DNA of 64,000 bases, taken from assembly GCF_036370855.1 (NCBI RefSeq), contig NC_088110.1, forward strand, positions 19,525,501 to 19,589,500, written 5' to 3'. This document shows positions 14,130-27,056 of the stretch, piece after piece. The position numbers were made by a program, and so were the translations under genes. The number at the start of each line of letters is the position of its first letter. Position 1 is the stretch's first letter. This DNA comes from Dromaius novaehollandiae. Lineage: Eukaryota; Chordata; Aves; Casuariiformes; Dromaiidae. The notes under the pieces are model-generated. The model searched no databases, was not told where the DNA came from, and saw only the letters and a list, made by a program, of their open reading frames with translations.

Positions 14130-14640
14130 TAGAGTAGTTGCTTTTTGAACTCCTGACCATTTTTGTTATCCAGAACACCCTGTGGCAGAGAGTTCCACAG
14201 CTGAACACCGCATGTTTGCAGCTCTTCTTTTTTCCTTTTCTGAACCTGCCTGCTCCTAATTTCATTTCATGCCCCAGATCTCGCATTGGAAGAAAGAGTG
14301 AGCCATCACCTCCACCTCACTCTTTCCATGCCACTTACAATTTTATATATTTCTATCATATCCCTCATTTACAGGCTAAGAAGTCCTAACCTTCATTCAT
14401 TCCTCAAGAGGAAGCCGTTTCATTCCTTTGATTTTCCATGTTGTTTCCATGATTTTCCATTGCACCTTCTCCCATTCTACTGCATTTCTTTTGACACAAG
14501 GAACAACAACTTCATACACAGCATTAAGGATTAAAGCATACCATGGACACATGCAGTGAACTGTGTTTATTTCTTTCCTAATTACTCGCAGCATCCAATT
14601 TGCTTTTTTGAGCCGCTAAGCTGACATACCGAGCGGACTG
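14130..14640 (-). mobile_element. Ancient CR1-family LINE fragment
   Basis: Read on the plus strand, the order of phrases matches the reverse complement of old sauropsid CR1 LINEs: a GTTCCACAGCTGAA-like block, TTCTGAACCTGCCTGCT, ATCATATCCCTC, then CATACCATGGA and CATCCAATTTGCTTTTTTGA. It is heavily diverged with no intact reading frame. Short open frames inside (14,138-14,534) are decay products. Confidence 0.75.
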
Positions 14641-14664
14641 ATATTCGACTGGCTGATATTCTGA

Positions 14665-14742
14665 CCTTGCTTTCAGCAGGGGGGGTTGGACTACGGGTGG
14701 GGTTGGACATCCCTTCCAACCTCAATGATTCTGCGATTCAAA
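14665..14742 (+). mobile_element. CR1 3' tail
   Basis: GGGTTGGAC..., CATCCCTTCCAACCTCAATGATTCTGCGATTC is the usual 3' end of avian CR1 in plus orientation. It directly abuts the older, oppositely oriented CR1 fragment at 14,130-14,640. Confidence 0.75.
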
Positions 14743-17009
14743 CTTAAGGGATTTAGAGGACAGCAGGTGAAATATTTGTATTTTGCCACTGTACAAGACA
14801 CTCCCATCGCAGTTTTATACACAACTTCAGCCATCCCCATTCAAGAAAAATGAACACAAACTGGATCAAGCACAGAAAATTATTACCAAGACAACTGGGA
14901 AAGGCAGACATTACTCTGCACAAGAAAACTAAAGGAACTTAGGTTCAGCCTGAACTGAAGGTTGACAGGGTTTATGATTGATGTCCGAACTACATTAAAG
15001 AGCTAAATACCATAAATGTCTATCTAAGCTAAATGATAGCATTGACTTAAGAAGAAACTCTCCATGTCTATTAACTATCCTTGAAAAAATTCAAGCTAGA
15101 AAATAGGAGAAAGGTTCTATGGAGGTTTTAAACAGCATTTCAAACTGCCAGCATTTTTGGCAGCAGCAGAGCCAAAAAACTCATTATATTTAGCATGGAG
15201 TTTCCTGCATTTTGACATTTTCTGAGCTCTTTCTTCCTTAAAACTAAATGATGGGGAAGATGATGCAATTTTTCAACGTGCTTTAGTTTTCATGGAATTT
15301 CATACTGTAATGGAATATGACACTTTCGAATTTTCTCCATCCAAGTCTATCTGAGATGCAGGATACACAGTTTGAAACTATTAGCTGTAACAACAAGTAA
15401 GAGATGGGCTTTCCACCAACTTTGGATAGAACTCTTCAAAATGTAATGCAAGAAGAAACTTCGAGACTCTTAGAACTGTCCACACCAAAAAAAGAAAGGC
15501 AAGCCTAGAGACACACAGTGCTAGGAAAAAGCAATTAAGAATGTGGAAATTACATTTCCTAAATCATTCTAAGGAGATGTGACAGTGCTAAACCAGGGAT
15601 TGTTCTATTACCTCATATAAAGTCCCCAGTTAATAACTGGAGAGAGCAACAACTTTCTTGTCTATCAGCTCAGGCAAGTCAAGACAATAGCTTTCTATTT
15701 CATCCATTAAAGCACAAAAAGAATGCACCATCAAATTAACCAAACTAAACAGGCTTCTAAACATGCTTTTTAAAACTTGGTGTCCCCTGTCCTCCCTGTT
15801 TATTGTTCATCTAAGCCATACAAAACTGGGGCAGAGTTTGGAAACCCACTGGTCTCAGCCCTAGGTAGATGTTCTAGCTGCTGACATGTTAGAAGACCCA
15901 ACATGTCAGATTTTATCTGAGCTGCAGAAGTTAATCTGTCAGCTAGGAAGCACAGAGCACAGGACATTATACACTTCACAAAATCTTGTAGTCCAAGTAT
16001 TCTATACTCATTCTATAAATACGATTTTGAGTCACTCACTTTTTAATTTCAGGTCTTGCTAAGGACATAAAAGCACACCTAGAATATTGCTGTTGTCATG
16101 GCCTGCCACTCCATTCAGATGGCTTATGTCTATTCAAAAACAGCTTCACATAAGACCCTCTCTACTTTTCAGGCATGGGGTCCATCTGGACACATACGTA
16201 CATGAGATCTTGTGGAATATCGTATGCAGAGGCATGTAGACTAAGGCAAGAGATTTATTTCTTTTGTGAAGATAAAGCAACAGAGCCTCTCTAATACTTC
16301 ACAAATGAAAAAAAAAGTTCTTCAAAGTAATTTTAAATAGAAAAATAGAAAATATCACTGTCTGTATGGATTAGCGGTCAAATACTGATAACACAAGTTG
16401 TTGAACACTTTTCCTTCAACAGAGCAACAGGTACTACACAATCTCTGGAGAGGTTATAAGTCTCCCTACAATTCACATTTTAATTCTAATTTTTATCACT
16501 GCCTCTCACCAAATCTTAGCCTTGCAAAGGGATTGGGAAATAGGCCACTGGCCTCAAGGGGGTCAGTTTGAGACACTTTTTGTATATAAATTATTGCTAG
16601 AATGTGTGTGTATAAGACCAATGTAAAAGTGTGTAACACTTTAATCTTTAATTACTATGATTGCAGATTACAGGAATGTCTCTCTTATTAAAATGGTAAA
16701 CTTCTGGCAGGCTTTAAACAAATTACTCTTGTATGGCGGAAAGAATCGCGTCTAGCAACAGCCAGTCAAGGTTAATCACTGTTCTGCCTCAGCAGCAGTA
16801 GCTACAGCATTTATCTTGTAAACCTTCTTCTGAGATCTCCTGGGGAAGAGAGAAGCAGGGGACAGGTCCAAGGTAGGGTCAGATTGTTGCTGTTTGCTTA
16901 CATATATTTTTTACTATTCTGATTTTATTGTTCAATAAATATTGTCTGAGAGTCTTCTGGATACCTGAGCTGATTTAACAGTATATTTAACTCATTTAGA
17001 TTTTAGACT

Positions 17010-17116
17010 GAAGTCTAAATTTTTTATTAAATTACTAAATTTTATATGAATTAAAAATATTTTTTATAAATTAAATTACTAAATTTTAATTAAAATTAAA
17101 GAATTTTAATTTGAAG
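17010..17116. repeat. AT-rich low-complexity repeat
   Basis: Recurring AAATTACTAAATTTTA and AATTAAAA strings, including two near-identical copies of TTAAATTACTAAATTTTA, form an almost pure A/T block of about 100 bases. Confidence 0.8.
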
Positions 17117-19581
17117 GCAATTGTGTCATCTGCCCAAGTACAAACATCTACACTTCCATGCCTTTTTCCTGTGCAATTTGCCTGCCACTTACTGAAATCT
17201 ACTGCCTAAGGAATATACTTAAATAAAGATTTTAGCCAAAGGATCTGGCTCAATCCAGTCTCTGTTGACTAAATGTCTTCCAAAGACTTTGCTGGAAGTG
17301 GATGAGGTCCTAATGGTTCCCTGAACTAACACTATTCTATTATTGGCCGTCATTGCACTTGTCTTCAAAAACATTTAGCCAAGTACCACTACGTGTTTTA
17401 TTTTCTCTCCCAGTGTCAATGAACCCCGAATGTCAAATAACTTTCTACAGTTCAATACAAGTTAAAAAAACCTGCTTTGGACTTTTTTAGCATTCTGGAT
17501 GGAGTGCAGTAGAAGACTTCAGCTGCAGCTTCACCGCGCTGCCATTTTAGCCATCCATTTTCTTCGGCTCAAAAATCCACTGTGATCAGGAATAATTCAC
17601 AGAGCACAGCTACAATGCACATGTAATCCACAGCAGCATATATCTAATAATATGAATACGATGAATCTTCATTAGCTTAGATTCTACTGTTTTTTATATT
17701 CTGCAGTCAAGATTTACTGACATCTTGCAGACATTAACTAGTTATTCTTGCACCAGCCTGCATGGAACAACTAAGAGAAGTGACGTATTAGCCTCCTCTC
17801 AGCAACACACAAGAACTTCCCATTATACGTAAAAGGGATCATCTGGGACTACATCATCCTAAATCCTAAAATTAATGTGGAACTAACACTGTCATCTAGA
17901 TCAAACTCTACATTTGGCCATAACAAATGTGACATATTTTACTCAGAATTAATAGCTCTTGTCTTTGAATGAGCCATGTATATGAAATTCTGGTCTCAGA
18001 TAAAAGAGGCATTTCAAAGGTATCAGTTACAGAGTATTTCTTTACAAAGTTATATTTTCAGCTTTTCTGCAACTTCTGAACTTGATTTAGGCATTAATGC
18101 ATTAAATGGTGACTACAGTCAGATAAGTGATATAGGCCTGCTTTCATTAAACCTTACTCCCATTTACTGTATTAACACAACATTTTAATTGAATTCTCAT
18201 TCAAATGAACAAAAGTCACAAGACTAGAGCTGATGCTGGATCAATCCTCTATTTTGGCATCATCATTTTAGCTTATATTATCAGCCACTTTATTTAAGGT
18301 CACACCGTGCTAAACATCGATGGAGGATCCGTTATACATAATTATGACAAATACTCATAACTTATTCTGAGACCTCTCTAAGTTAATTTAGACTTACTCT
18401 GATGCAATATTGTAAATTACTTTTGTTTTATATGTTCAAATAATAAAGTTCGTGTTGCTTATAATAGGCAACAATATTATTATTCTTATGTTAATATAAT
18501 GTTGAACACATTTGAATGCAACAGGATGCAAAGAATCTAGCTTCTATCGCTTCACTTCAGTGGAATTACGATCTGCGTAACCAAGAGGCAGATCAAATCC
18601 AAAACATAAATTTTACTATCTACATAATATAGAAATGCAAGACAGGAATAAGTTCAGTAGGGTAAAATGGTATAAAGTAAATTTTGTACTGAAGTACATT
18701 TTCCATAGCACAGACTGACATTTCTTTGAAGGTTTGCAAAAGGTAGTTTATGACCCATTAGGAATCAAATGTAATCTTTGTGGCACAAGTGCATATACTG
18801 TAACATTTATTGAGCCTGTTTATCTGAGATAAAACACATAGGATACGAAATGTGCAAGCTATTATAATATTTTGTCTCCCTTTATTTACCTGGCCAGGAT
18901 ACACTACTGAATTTCACAACTCATTTATGACGGAGTAATGGGAATATGGAAACTGCATAAATAACACCCCAAGTCAAAATGCAAAGCTGTAACCATTGAA
19001 AAAGTACAATTGCTTTTTATAGCAGTTCTTAATCTGCTCTTTCCTCACCAAGGAAAAATAACACATTAACTGTTTATTGATCTTTGATGTCATCATGTGA
19101 GCTTTAAAGTGAAAAGGTGTGGACTTAAACAAAAACTCTGTTCCGTAACAATTTAATGCAGTTGGCCTTTCTTGTGACATTGTTATAGCTTCTAGAGCAA
19201 GTGTTTATGATGCAGGATGCAGAGTATTATAATTTCAGTAAGCACAAAAGGAAAGAGAGACACCACGGATCAGAATCATTGGTTTACCTTGCGCAATGAG
19301 AAGCAGCCCTTCATTGAAAATACTAGGAGTCAATCTAAAAGAAATTACGTCTTTGCTGTAACTGACGATTAAAATACATGTACCAGTAAGGAAATTAGTT
19401 ATCAACTTCCAAGTGGGCCATAGCTGGATTGCATACACCACGTACAAACATATTCCATTAACAACTTATGGAAGGCATTTTGTCTGAACTCGGTGCTAAT
19501 AATGAAGTTGTACGCTTTCATTTCTGCTGCCTCGTCTTTTTAATCGCACCAGTTATGCCAGAATACTCCAGTCGGGTGGAC

Positions 19582-19613
19582 TGCTGAGTCACTCAGGATG
19601 CACTGCTGACTCA
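19582..19613. promoter_or_regulatory. Paired MARE/AP-1-like sites
   Basis: TGCTGAGTCA (19,582-19,591) and TGCTGACTCA (19,604-19,613) start 22 bp apart. Each is a full AP-1 core (TGASTCA) preceded by the TGC that small-Maf proteins prefer. The spacing is about two helical turns. Function is inferred from motif match only. Confidence 0.4.
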
Positions 19614-22219
19614 TGAGTGTTTCAGTCTACTTGTATGAAAGAAAGGCCTGACAGAAAATACTTCGGTTAAGTAACTGCAGTTGCATAAAATGTTCTATCT
19701 CAGGCTTATTCACATAAAAATAATCACAGCATTTAAGGGCATAACTTTCCTATTGCCTGCCTGAAAGCTCCATGAGAGACTTACTTGCTAACAGAAAAAA
19801 AGGAAGGATATTCAGCATATTTTCAAACAACAGTCTTCTGAAAAAGAAAAGGTGAGAGAAACATCACAACTTTAGGAAGAAAAGTGTAAGTTTTGTACCA
19901 GGAAACATCCAATGTCTATTGTCTCAGAATTTGATGACCACTTTATCACCAAGCCGGAGCAAGCAATACGGATAGCTGTTCCTCAAGTTCAACCGCGTGT
20001 TTCAGAGACCCAGCGTGCCATTACGCTTTCTCCCAACAAGGGGAGTTTACGGCATACATCTTACTTGATATTTCCACTACAGAAGTAATGGGACATATGT
20101 TTTCCAGTTACAGCAAGAACAATGTGCGGGGAGCTGTGCCTCTCAGACAATGCAGTGCCAAATACTTTTCTGCTGCAATGATGTGGCCCCACTGATTTCA
20201 AGATGTGGCTTCAGGGATAAAAAAAGAATGGAACTGCAGCTACATCCCAGACCCAGTTTTCACATGAAGAAACAGAATATATTGGGGCATAAGCAACATT
20301 ATGAGTAACATCTAATTATGTTTTAAAGCACAGCCATGACTCAAAATACTTATTAATGAAACCCTTGAATATATTAATTTCACTAAAGAGGCAAGCCACT
20401 AAACCGTCTTCGAAGTGGTGTTAATATAAAGGTCAGTCAGTCATTAGCAACATCAAGTATCCTCCTGCACTTTGGAGAATTCTAATATTTTGTAATGGAT
20501 GTTAAAGGACAAGCCAGAGCTCCTTCAGCACAGTGTAGCTGAAAATTGGAATATTTTTCACATAAAAATATAACATACAAAAAAGCTAACCTTTTCATAT
20601 AGAACATGCCAATACAGGACAACATAGACATTAAATTTCTAATGCTTTTTTTGCAATGTGACTTTGTAAGTGTTAGCTAAAACTGAGCATGGGTAGACAC
20701 ACAGCAAATATTAAAGTACTTTTTACCCTATTTATTGCAGCTGTAAGGGATTCAAAACTCTCCCAGACAAACTCCACCTGTGAAAACCCAAACAGCATAG
20801 AGGAAAGGCAGCTGGGAAGTCATATTTCTTCTCTCATGGAAAGTTTTAATTGGAGACAAAAATATTTTATTAAAATTTGGGGGGGTCTGTAAAAAACATG
20901 GTTTTGATTACCAAAATTGAGAACACTTGTATGCTTACAGATTTGAAAAAAAGAAACAAAGGTAGCAACAAAAAGTTCTTCCTCTCCCACTCTGAAAGTG
21001 CTATTTAATTGAAAAACCATTTTATTTTCAAAAAAAAAAAAGAAAAAGTTTTGATGAAAAATGTCCTACTCCCTGCTACTAGTTTTAATGTTCAGACTAA
21101 GAGTCTGGAAACCACTGACACTGATAAATTTGCTAGCAGTAGCAGAGCAATGCTGCAAGCTTCCTGCAATCCCCACCTCCCTTCAGGGACCCAGAAATAG
21201 CTGCTGAAGTCCCAGAGCGGGTTTAGCTGATTCATGAGAAATGTGATTAGGCTAGGAGGAAAATGCACTGATTAGTCATTTCTCAGATAGGTTTTGCTCA
21301 TAAGATTGCAGGTGAGGACCGCAATCTCAGGGAGGTTTTGGCTCATAAGAAACTCAGCCAAACTGCAGCGACAATACCAACCGTCCTCATCAGCTGACTC
21401 TTAATCCACAAGCATGAAGTAATTTGTATTCTGCTTCTAGGAACTAGTCTAGGGTCAGAGCAAGAGTTTCTAGTGAGGCTTGTGCATAAAAATCCCAAAT
21501 ACTGAAAGGAAAGCTTGCAAACAAGAACATGGTTGAATACATATCTTATCTTCTCCCAGTCTTTTCAGCCTTATTGCAGGGTTCTACAACATTCCCAATC
21601 AGTAAAAAGCTGTATATGTCAATAGAGGAAGTTTGTGTAATGGGCATGGAGAATTTAGGTTGTGAACCCATGGTCCGGACCTGGAATATATAACACCATT
21701 TCTCTGTAAAATGTATGAAGCATTTTACCACCAAATTAATGAAGAAGATCTCTTCTAATTTCTTGTGCAGTCAAGCCTCTCCACAATGCTGGTGTACTGC
21801 ACATATAATTGCTACAGACCAGTGCTGGGCCACAAATAACTCACATCAGGACAATTCATTCTCACTTAAATGGATTACACCAATCCTTTCCTCAACACAT
21901 TATGAAAATGGAGCTTGTTTTTCTCCTCCCCCAGGTTAGCTTTTCTAATTCAGAAAATTAAAAAAAGACATTAAACATTATTCCTATTAGTGGGCCTCAG
22001 ATTTATAAAGTCTAAAACTTTATGTTTTAAAAGATTCTTACCACTATTTTTGACAAGCTACTATGGTTTGCCACAGGCCTTTGAAATGCAGAAGGCAGAA
22101 TGCCCTTAAGCTAAAGAAGTGCCTTTTCTTTATCCCATTAAACTGTACTCGGGCTCAGCTGAGTTACAAATTGTTTAAAATTGACATTTTCTTCTTTTGC
22201 TTGAATTGCTCAGAAAAAA

Positions 22220-22640
22220 TTTAGGAACACAGGACTGGAAGGGACCTCCTGAGTCATCGAATGCTGTCCCTAGGCACCATGTTATATAACCTTTTTCATA
22301 AATGTACTGAGCTCCACCTCAAGATCAGCTGTTTTTTTCTGAACCCACTATCTCATTTGTAGGCTGTTCCAGAACCTCAAACGATTAAGGAACCTCCTTC
22401 TGATTTCCAGCCAGAATTTATTCACAGTATTTATACCCATTTTTTTGTAGGCAAATATTGCCCTTTAGCTTGAATAGCTATTTCCCATGTCTTGTATTTA
22501 TTCCCTCATGTATTCATATCCTCCCTCAGCTTTTCTTCTGCTATGCTGAACAAGCTGAACTTTTTTAGTTCCTTACTGTAAAACAGGTCCTCTACTCCCC
22601 TAATGAGCTTCCGGAGCACAGCAATTATTAACTGTCCATG
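22220..22640 (-). mobile_element. Old CR1 LINE 3' fragment
   Basis: It starts with GGACTGGAAGGGACCTCCTGAGTCATC, the reverse complement of a CR1 3' end, and continues with GGCTGTTCCAGAACCTC, TTTCCAGCCAGAATTTATTCA, TTTATACCCAT and CTATGCTGAACAAGCTGAAC, all in CR1 order. It is well diverged and lacks coding capacity. Confidence 0.8.
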
Positions 22641-25190
22641 GACTTTCCAAAGGGCCAGGTCTGCACTGCCACAAAAGTAGAGGCACATGTTATATTGGGA
22701 ACTCCGGATACCTATCGGAGACCCATGACTGGCCAGGGATTTAACCTGGAGCTACCACACCACTCCTCCCTAACCCAAACCACATTCAAGCATGCCCTCT
22801 TCAGTGGGTACCACAGCAGGTGAAAGCTTCTCCTGTTCTCAGGGGTAGACAAGAGAGATGGGAGAAGGCCATGGAAAGAAGAAAGAAAGAAGAGGAAAGT
22901 GGAACAAACATTTCCAGTTAAGAAAAAGACAAAGCAGAAGTTCTGAAGACACAGCTGTTTATGGAGCTCAGTACCACCAGGGAACAGAAAAAGGATAGCA
23001 CTGGTGCAAGCTTTTATTTTTAACTTCTCAGGCATTTTTGAAATGGATAATTCCTAAAGCATTTGACCTAAGAACAAAACCAGAAAACATCAAGAAAGGT
23101 TCTTAAATGTCCCACCAAAAGCCACTGAAATCAGTCTGAATTTTCAAGAATCTCTCAAAAATTTTTAGCCAAAACCAAAAAGAGGTAGGTCTTAAAAGTT
23201 TTGTTACAACTTAAAACAACATAGTACACAAAGACCGGTACAATTATATAGTCCATAAACCATGATAGATACAATATATGTACTTTCAGGAAAAGAAATG
23301 GGAAAAATACAGCATCGATGATGGGAAAGAGGAAAAATAAAGTGGGTATTTAATCACATTTGGTGAGGCAACATTATTTTTGATGCAAAATGACACAAGG
23401 AACATCAGGTTGAGTATTAGAAAAAGCTCCTTAATGCTGAGAATTGCAAAAGCCTGAAAACTAGGAAACAATGGACATCTGAAAGTACATGACACAAAGC
23501 ACCTGTAGACAAACCAGTATCAGAGAAAAGGTATTTTAATCCTACTTCTTTTCTCTTATTTCTCAGATTTTTTTGCTTATATTCTAGTCTAGATTTCCTT
23601 ATAAATTCTACCCTGAATTTGCCTCTGTAAAGGAATTCCAGGACGATATTTGAGAGGCATGACATCTCCTTCTGGCACTGTGAATGTGTCGGATGCCTGA
23701 GAGCACAGAGGGGAGCCTTAGCACTGTTCCACCATTTCTCATTTAAGCCCATTGCTGAGAAGCACTGGAGAAAGACCGTGAGATCAAGGGAACGCATGCT
23801 TTCACCATCCTGAAAGGTGAATGCTGATCAATGGCATTTATGAATGATTTAGTATTCAGAGTGCATTTGGGACTGTCTTGTAATGTCATCTATCATGGAC
23901 ACACACAAAGACAGATGCATAAAACAGAAAATTAATCCTTTACATCTAGCTTTATCAAGCACAACGTGTCACTACTGTGGTTCAGCCTAACTTTATAAAA
24001 TACATTCTGAAGATACCACAGTAGGAAAAGAGCAATACATCTTGCCTAGCAAATATTACAATCCAGAGCCCAACCTACGTGTAAGAGTGGTACATCTCCT
24101 CAATATATACCCACTTTTCCTCCCTCCTTGGGTAGTTCTGAAATCTGTAGCAATGAACTACCTTTTAAAAAGAGAGAGAGAGAGAGAAATTTCTACTGAA
24201 AAAACAGATGATAGAGTAAACAAGAAGAGCCTTTAAGGCCACCAGGTCTTACACAGCCCTTCAGACTAATCACAGGTCAAAGGAGCAACTGCCAACATAG
24301 CTGTTTACTCATTTGATTTAAAAGTCCTCCTGAGTTAGAAAAGTTTTATCTGTTACTCCTCAGTTTTGCTGTAGGCTCCAACAGTGACTACCCAATGGCT
24401 CCTGATGTCTGTCATCGTTGACTTTTGACAAGAAATAAAGTTCTTTCTGTAACTTTTCTGACACAGCAATGACACTGATGAAAATGTTCCCTGTCCATGT
24501 ACAAAATTTCTTCCATATTGGCACTCACTCATGATATACTATTAAGAGAAAAAAATATTCTTTGATCTGGACCTCCTGAAGGGAGATAGCTTAATATATC
24601 TATTCTATTTGAAATGCACCCTCTTCATTATGTTTTTGTAAAAATCAGTCTTCTAAACATCACATAGAAATGCTGCTTTTAAAGGTACCACTTCCAATAC
24701 AGTTAAGATCAGCAGTGCATTCTCATTATTCTTTGTAAAGCCAGCTCATGAACTAACTTTTATCCTATTAATCCTTTGGAAGTAGGGGCAAGATTTGCCC
24801 CCATTAGGAATTTTACTAACCAAGAAAGACTACAGTTAACAAGTACAAGTATTGAGACATATGCATGGATTTCTCAAGAGCAGACAGCTGATACACATAA
24901 CCTTTGGGCTAAGGAAACCACCACTTTAGATGACAGAGGAGTTCTGTTTTTATATCCACCAGTATCAACCTTTTGAGACTACCAGAAAAATGGTTGTTTT
25001 TGTGACATGGGTAGCAGTTCATTCAGACCCGAAACTCGGACTCTAAACTCGTTTCACAGGCGTATTTTCATGTTCTAGTTGGCAGCAGACTACTTATTTT
25101 ACGAGCCTTCCTCCAACTTAACTGCTTTTTCAGCTTTTCTACTGATTGCATGGATAGAGTCAGCAAGACATGGATAGAGTCATGGATACT
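22641..25190. other. Intergenic DNA, no gene seen
   Basis: Contains a 17-base AG microsatellite at 24,171-24,187. The longest minus-strand frame (23,417-23,797, 126 codons) is within what chance gives in this much sequence and resembles no known family. Confidence 0.5.
24171..24187. repeat. (AG)n microsatellite
   Basis: Eight and a half uninterrupted AG units following a short A run. Confidence 0.9.
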
Positions 25191-25199
25191 GAGCATGAC

Positions 25200-25862
25200 T
25201 GGCTGCACCAGAAGGGGACAAAGGCAGCTCTGTCTCTGCTGCTGTCACTAGCACATGACAGCGAAGCCACTGAAGCAACCACATGAGTGAGTCAAGCATA
25301 GTCCTCAGCCCAGCTTGTTCATGACCTCCAAGTACATCCCAGCCACCAGCACCACACCCCAACGCACTGCTGGCCATGGTGAGACATGCGGGCAGGTCAG
25401 CCGGGGCAGGATTTACAGACAGGGCAGCAAGGGGGTGACACTTGTGGACAGGGAGGGAGGTGTTGTGGGGCAGATGGTATGTGCAAGAGACAACAGCCAT
25501 GCTTTGGCCACTGCTGCTGGACTCTGTGCACAGCTATGGCCCCGAGCCAGAAACAGGGCAGCACCTTTGGACAGGCCTGGCTGAATCAGTCCTGGTCTTG
25601 GCATCCACACCCTGGACCGCTTTGACATCACCAGTCCCGAGAACTGACTTCCTTTCCTGCAGGCAGCCTACTGCCAGCAGCCCAAGCTACCCCATAAGAT
25701 GTGGAGAACCAGCAGTATCTTCTGCTCCCTCACAGAAGCACCCATGGGAGGGTAGCACAAAATACGGTGCAGGTTCTGTGGGTGAGAAGGGTAACTCTCA
25801 GTTCATTAAAGTGCTGGCTGTGCTTCTTAGAGGAACCAGGGACCCCTCGTAACAGGCCCAGC
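25200..25862. other. GC-rich block, possible LTR remnant
   Basis: A ~650-base segment of clearly higher GC than its flanks, open in several frames on both strands with no frame resembling a known protein. A plus-strand ATTAAA (25,806) lies near its right end and is followed by a GTGCTGGCTGTGC stretch. That arrangement is like the polyadenylation region of an avian endogenous-retrovirus LTR, but I could not define TG...CA ends or a target-site duplication, so it stays unclassified. Confidence 0.3.
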
Positions 25863-26605
25863 AGATAGTAAAGGCTCCAAAAACAGTGCTATTCAGATTG
25901 CAGCTGCTGCTAACCAAGCACAGTGCCAAGATCACTATGGCAGAAAAATCACCCAAGCATATTTGCCAACTTTACTACTTTCTGAATGTCAAATGTTGGC
26001 AGTTATGTACAAGAATCATCAAATAGCTATCAAGCGACCATGTCTTTGGGTTACATCACCCTGTCATGGACTTGTATTGCCAACATTGTGGAAAAGTTCA
26101 AGAGCTGGATTTGGAAGTAGCCTGAAACATAAAGGCATGTGAATGAACGCAAAGATGTAGAAGACAGAATCTGGCCACTTACAAATTACAAATGCCCAAC
26201 TGCAAGGATGTTTTACCAGCTGAAAGTCATGTTTGAGCGGTACATCAGTACCACAACAATCACAGGTAGTTCATGGTTGTCTTGCAAATTTACTTGTTTC
26301 CTGCCTTCCTTCAGCTAAAGTAGCACTAGTGCTTGTACACAGTGCAGTGAAGACAGAGCACAGAGCAATGCAGATAGCAGGAGCTCTAGCTCAGGATACA
26401 TTCTGCTACCACCCTTTTTAATTACTATTTGCAGTTCAAGGCTGCACAGATTACCTCCACCCACACAAGGTAATTTAAGCACTTTTATTTCGTATAACTA
26501 TGTACTGACATGATGTTAACAGTTGCAAATTTCAAGGAGTAAAATCCTTAGAACTGTAGTTAAAGATCAAGCAGAAAAATTCAGATCTTTCCCTGTGATT
26601 TCACA

Positions 26606-27056
26606 GATTCACAGAATAGCTGAGTGTGAAAAGGACCTCTGGAGGTCATCTAGTCCACTCTCCTCAAAGAAGGGCTAATTTCAAGGCTAGAACAGGTTGC
26701 CCAGGGCCTTGTCCAGTTAAGTCTTGAAAAACTCCAAAGACAGAGATTCCACAACACCTCTCTGGGCATCTGTTCCAGTGCTTAATCTCTCTTATCAATT
26801 TTTTTTCCCTCCTGCCCAGTCAAAATTTCCCTTGCTGCAACTTATGACCATTACCTCCGGTCTTTTTGCTGTACATCTCTGAGAAAAGTCTGGCACATCC
26901 TCCCTATCACCACCTCATAGAACTACAATGAGATCCCCCTCTTAGGCTTCTCTTCTCTGGGCTAAACAAACCTTTGACTCTCAGCCTCTTCCTGTACATC
27001 AGGTTCTCCCATCCCCTGACCATCTTAATCGCCCAGCTACTACCAAACTGCATCTC
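26606..27056 (-). mobile_element. CR1 LINE 3' fragment
   Basis: Begins with TTCACAGAATAGCTGAG... GACCTCTGGAGGTCATCTAGTCCA, the reverse complement of the CR1 3' end. It continues through GAACAGGTTGCCCAGGGCC, CTCTGGGCATCTGTTCCAGTGC and GGGCTAAACAAACC in standard order. 5'-truncated as usual for CR1, and non-coding. Confidence 0.92.

Larger units (their letters stand above)
14743..22215. other. Intergenic DNA, no gene seen
   Basis: AT-rich sequence without a recognised exon. It contains the AT-only stretch near 17.0-17.1 kb and the paired MARE-like sites at 19.58-19.61 kb. Confidence 0.5.

Noticed and set aside
16480..16970. Possible solo LTR suggested by TATATAAAT, AATAAA and a following CTGAGAG
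   Set aside because: No paired TG/CA ends or flanking duplication found, and the motifs are common in AT-rich DNA.
23417..23797. 126-codon minus-strand frame
   Set aside because: About one or two frames of this size are expected by chance in this much AT-rich DNA, and nothing in it is recognisable.
24171..24187. (AG)n as a CRISPR-like or regulatory array
   Set aside because: A simple microsatellite with no spacer structure.
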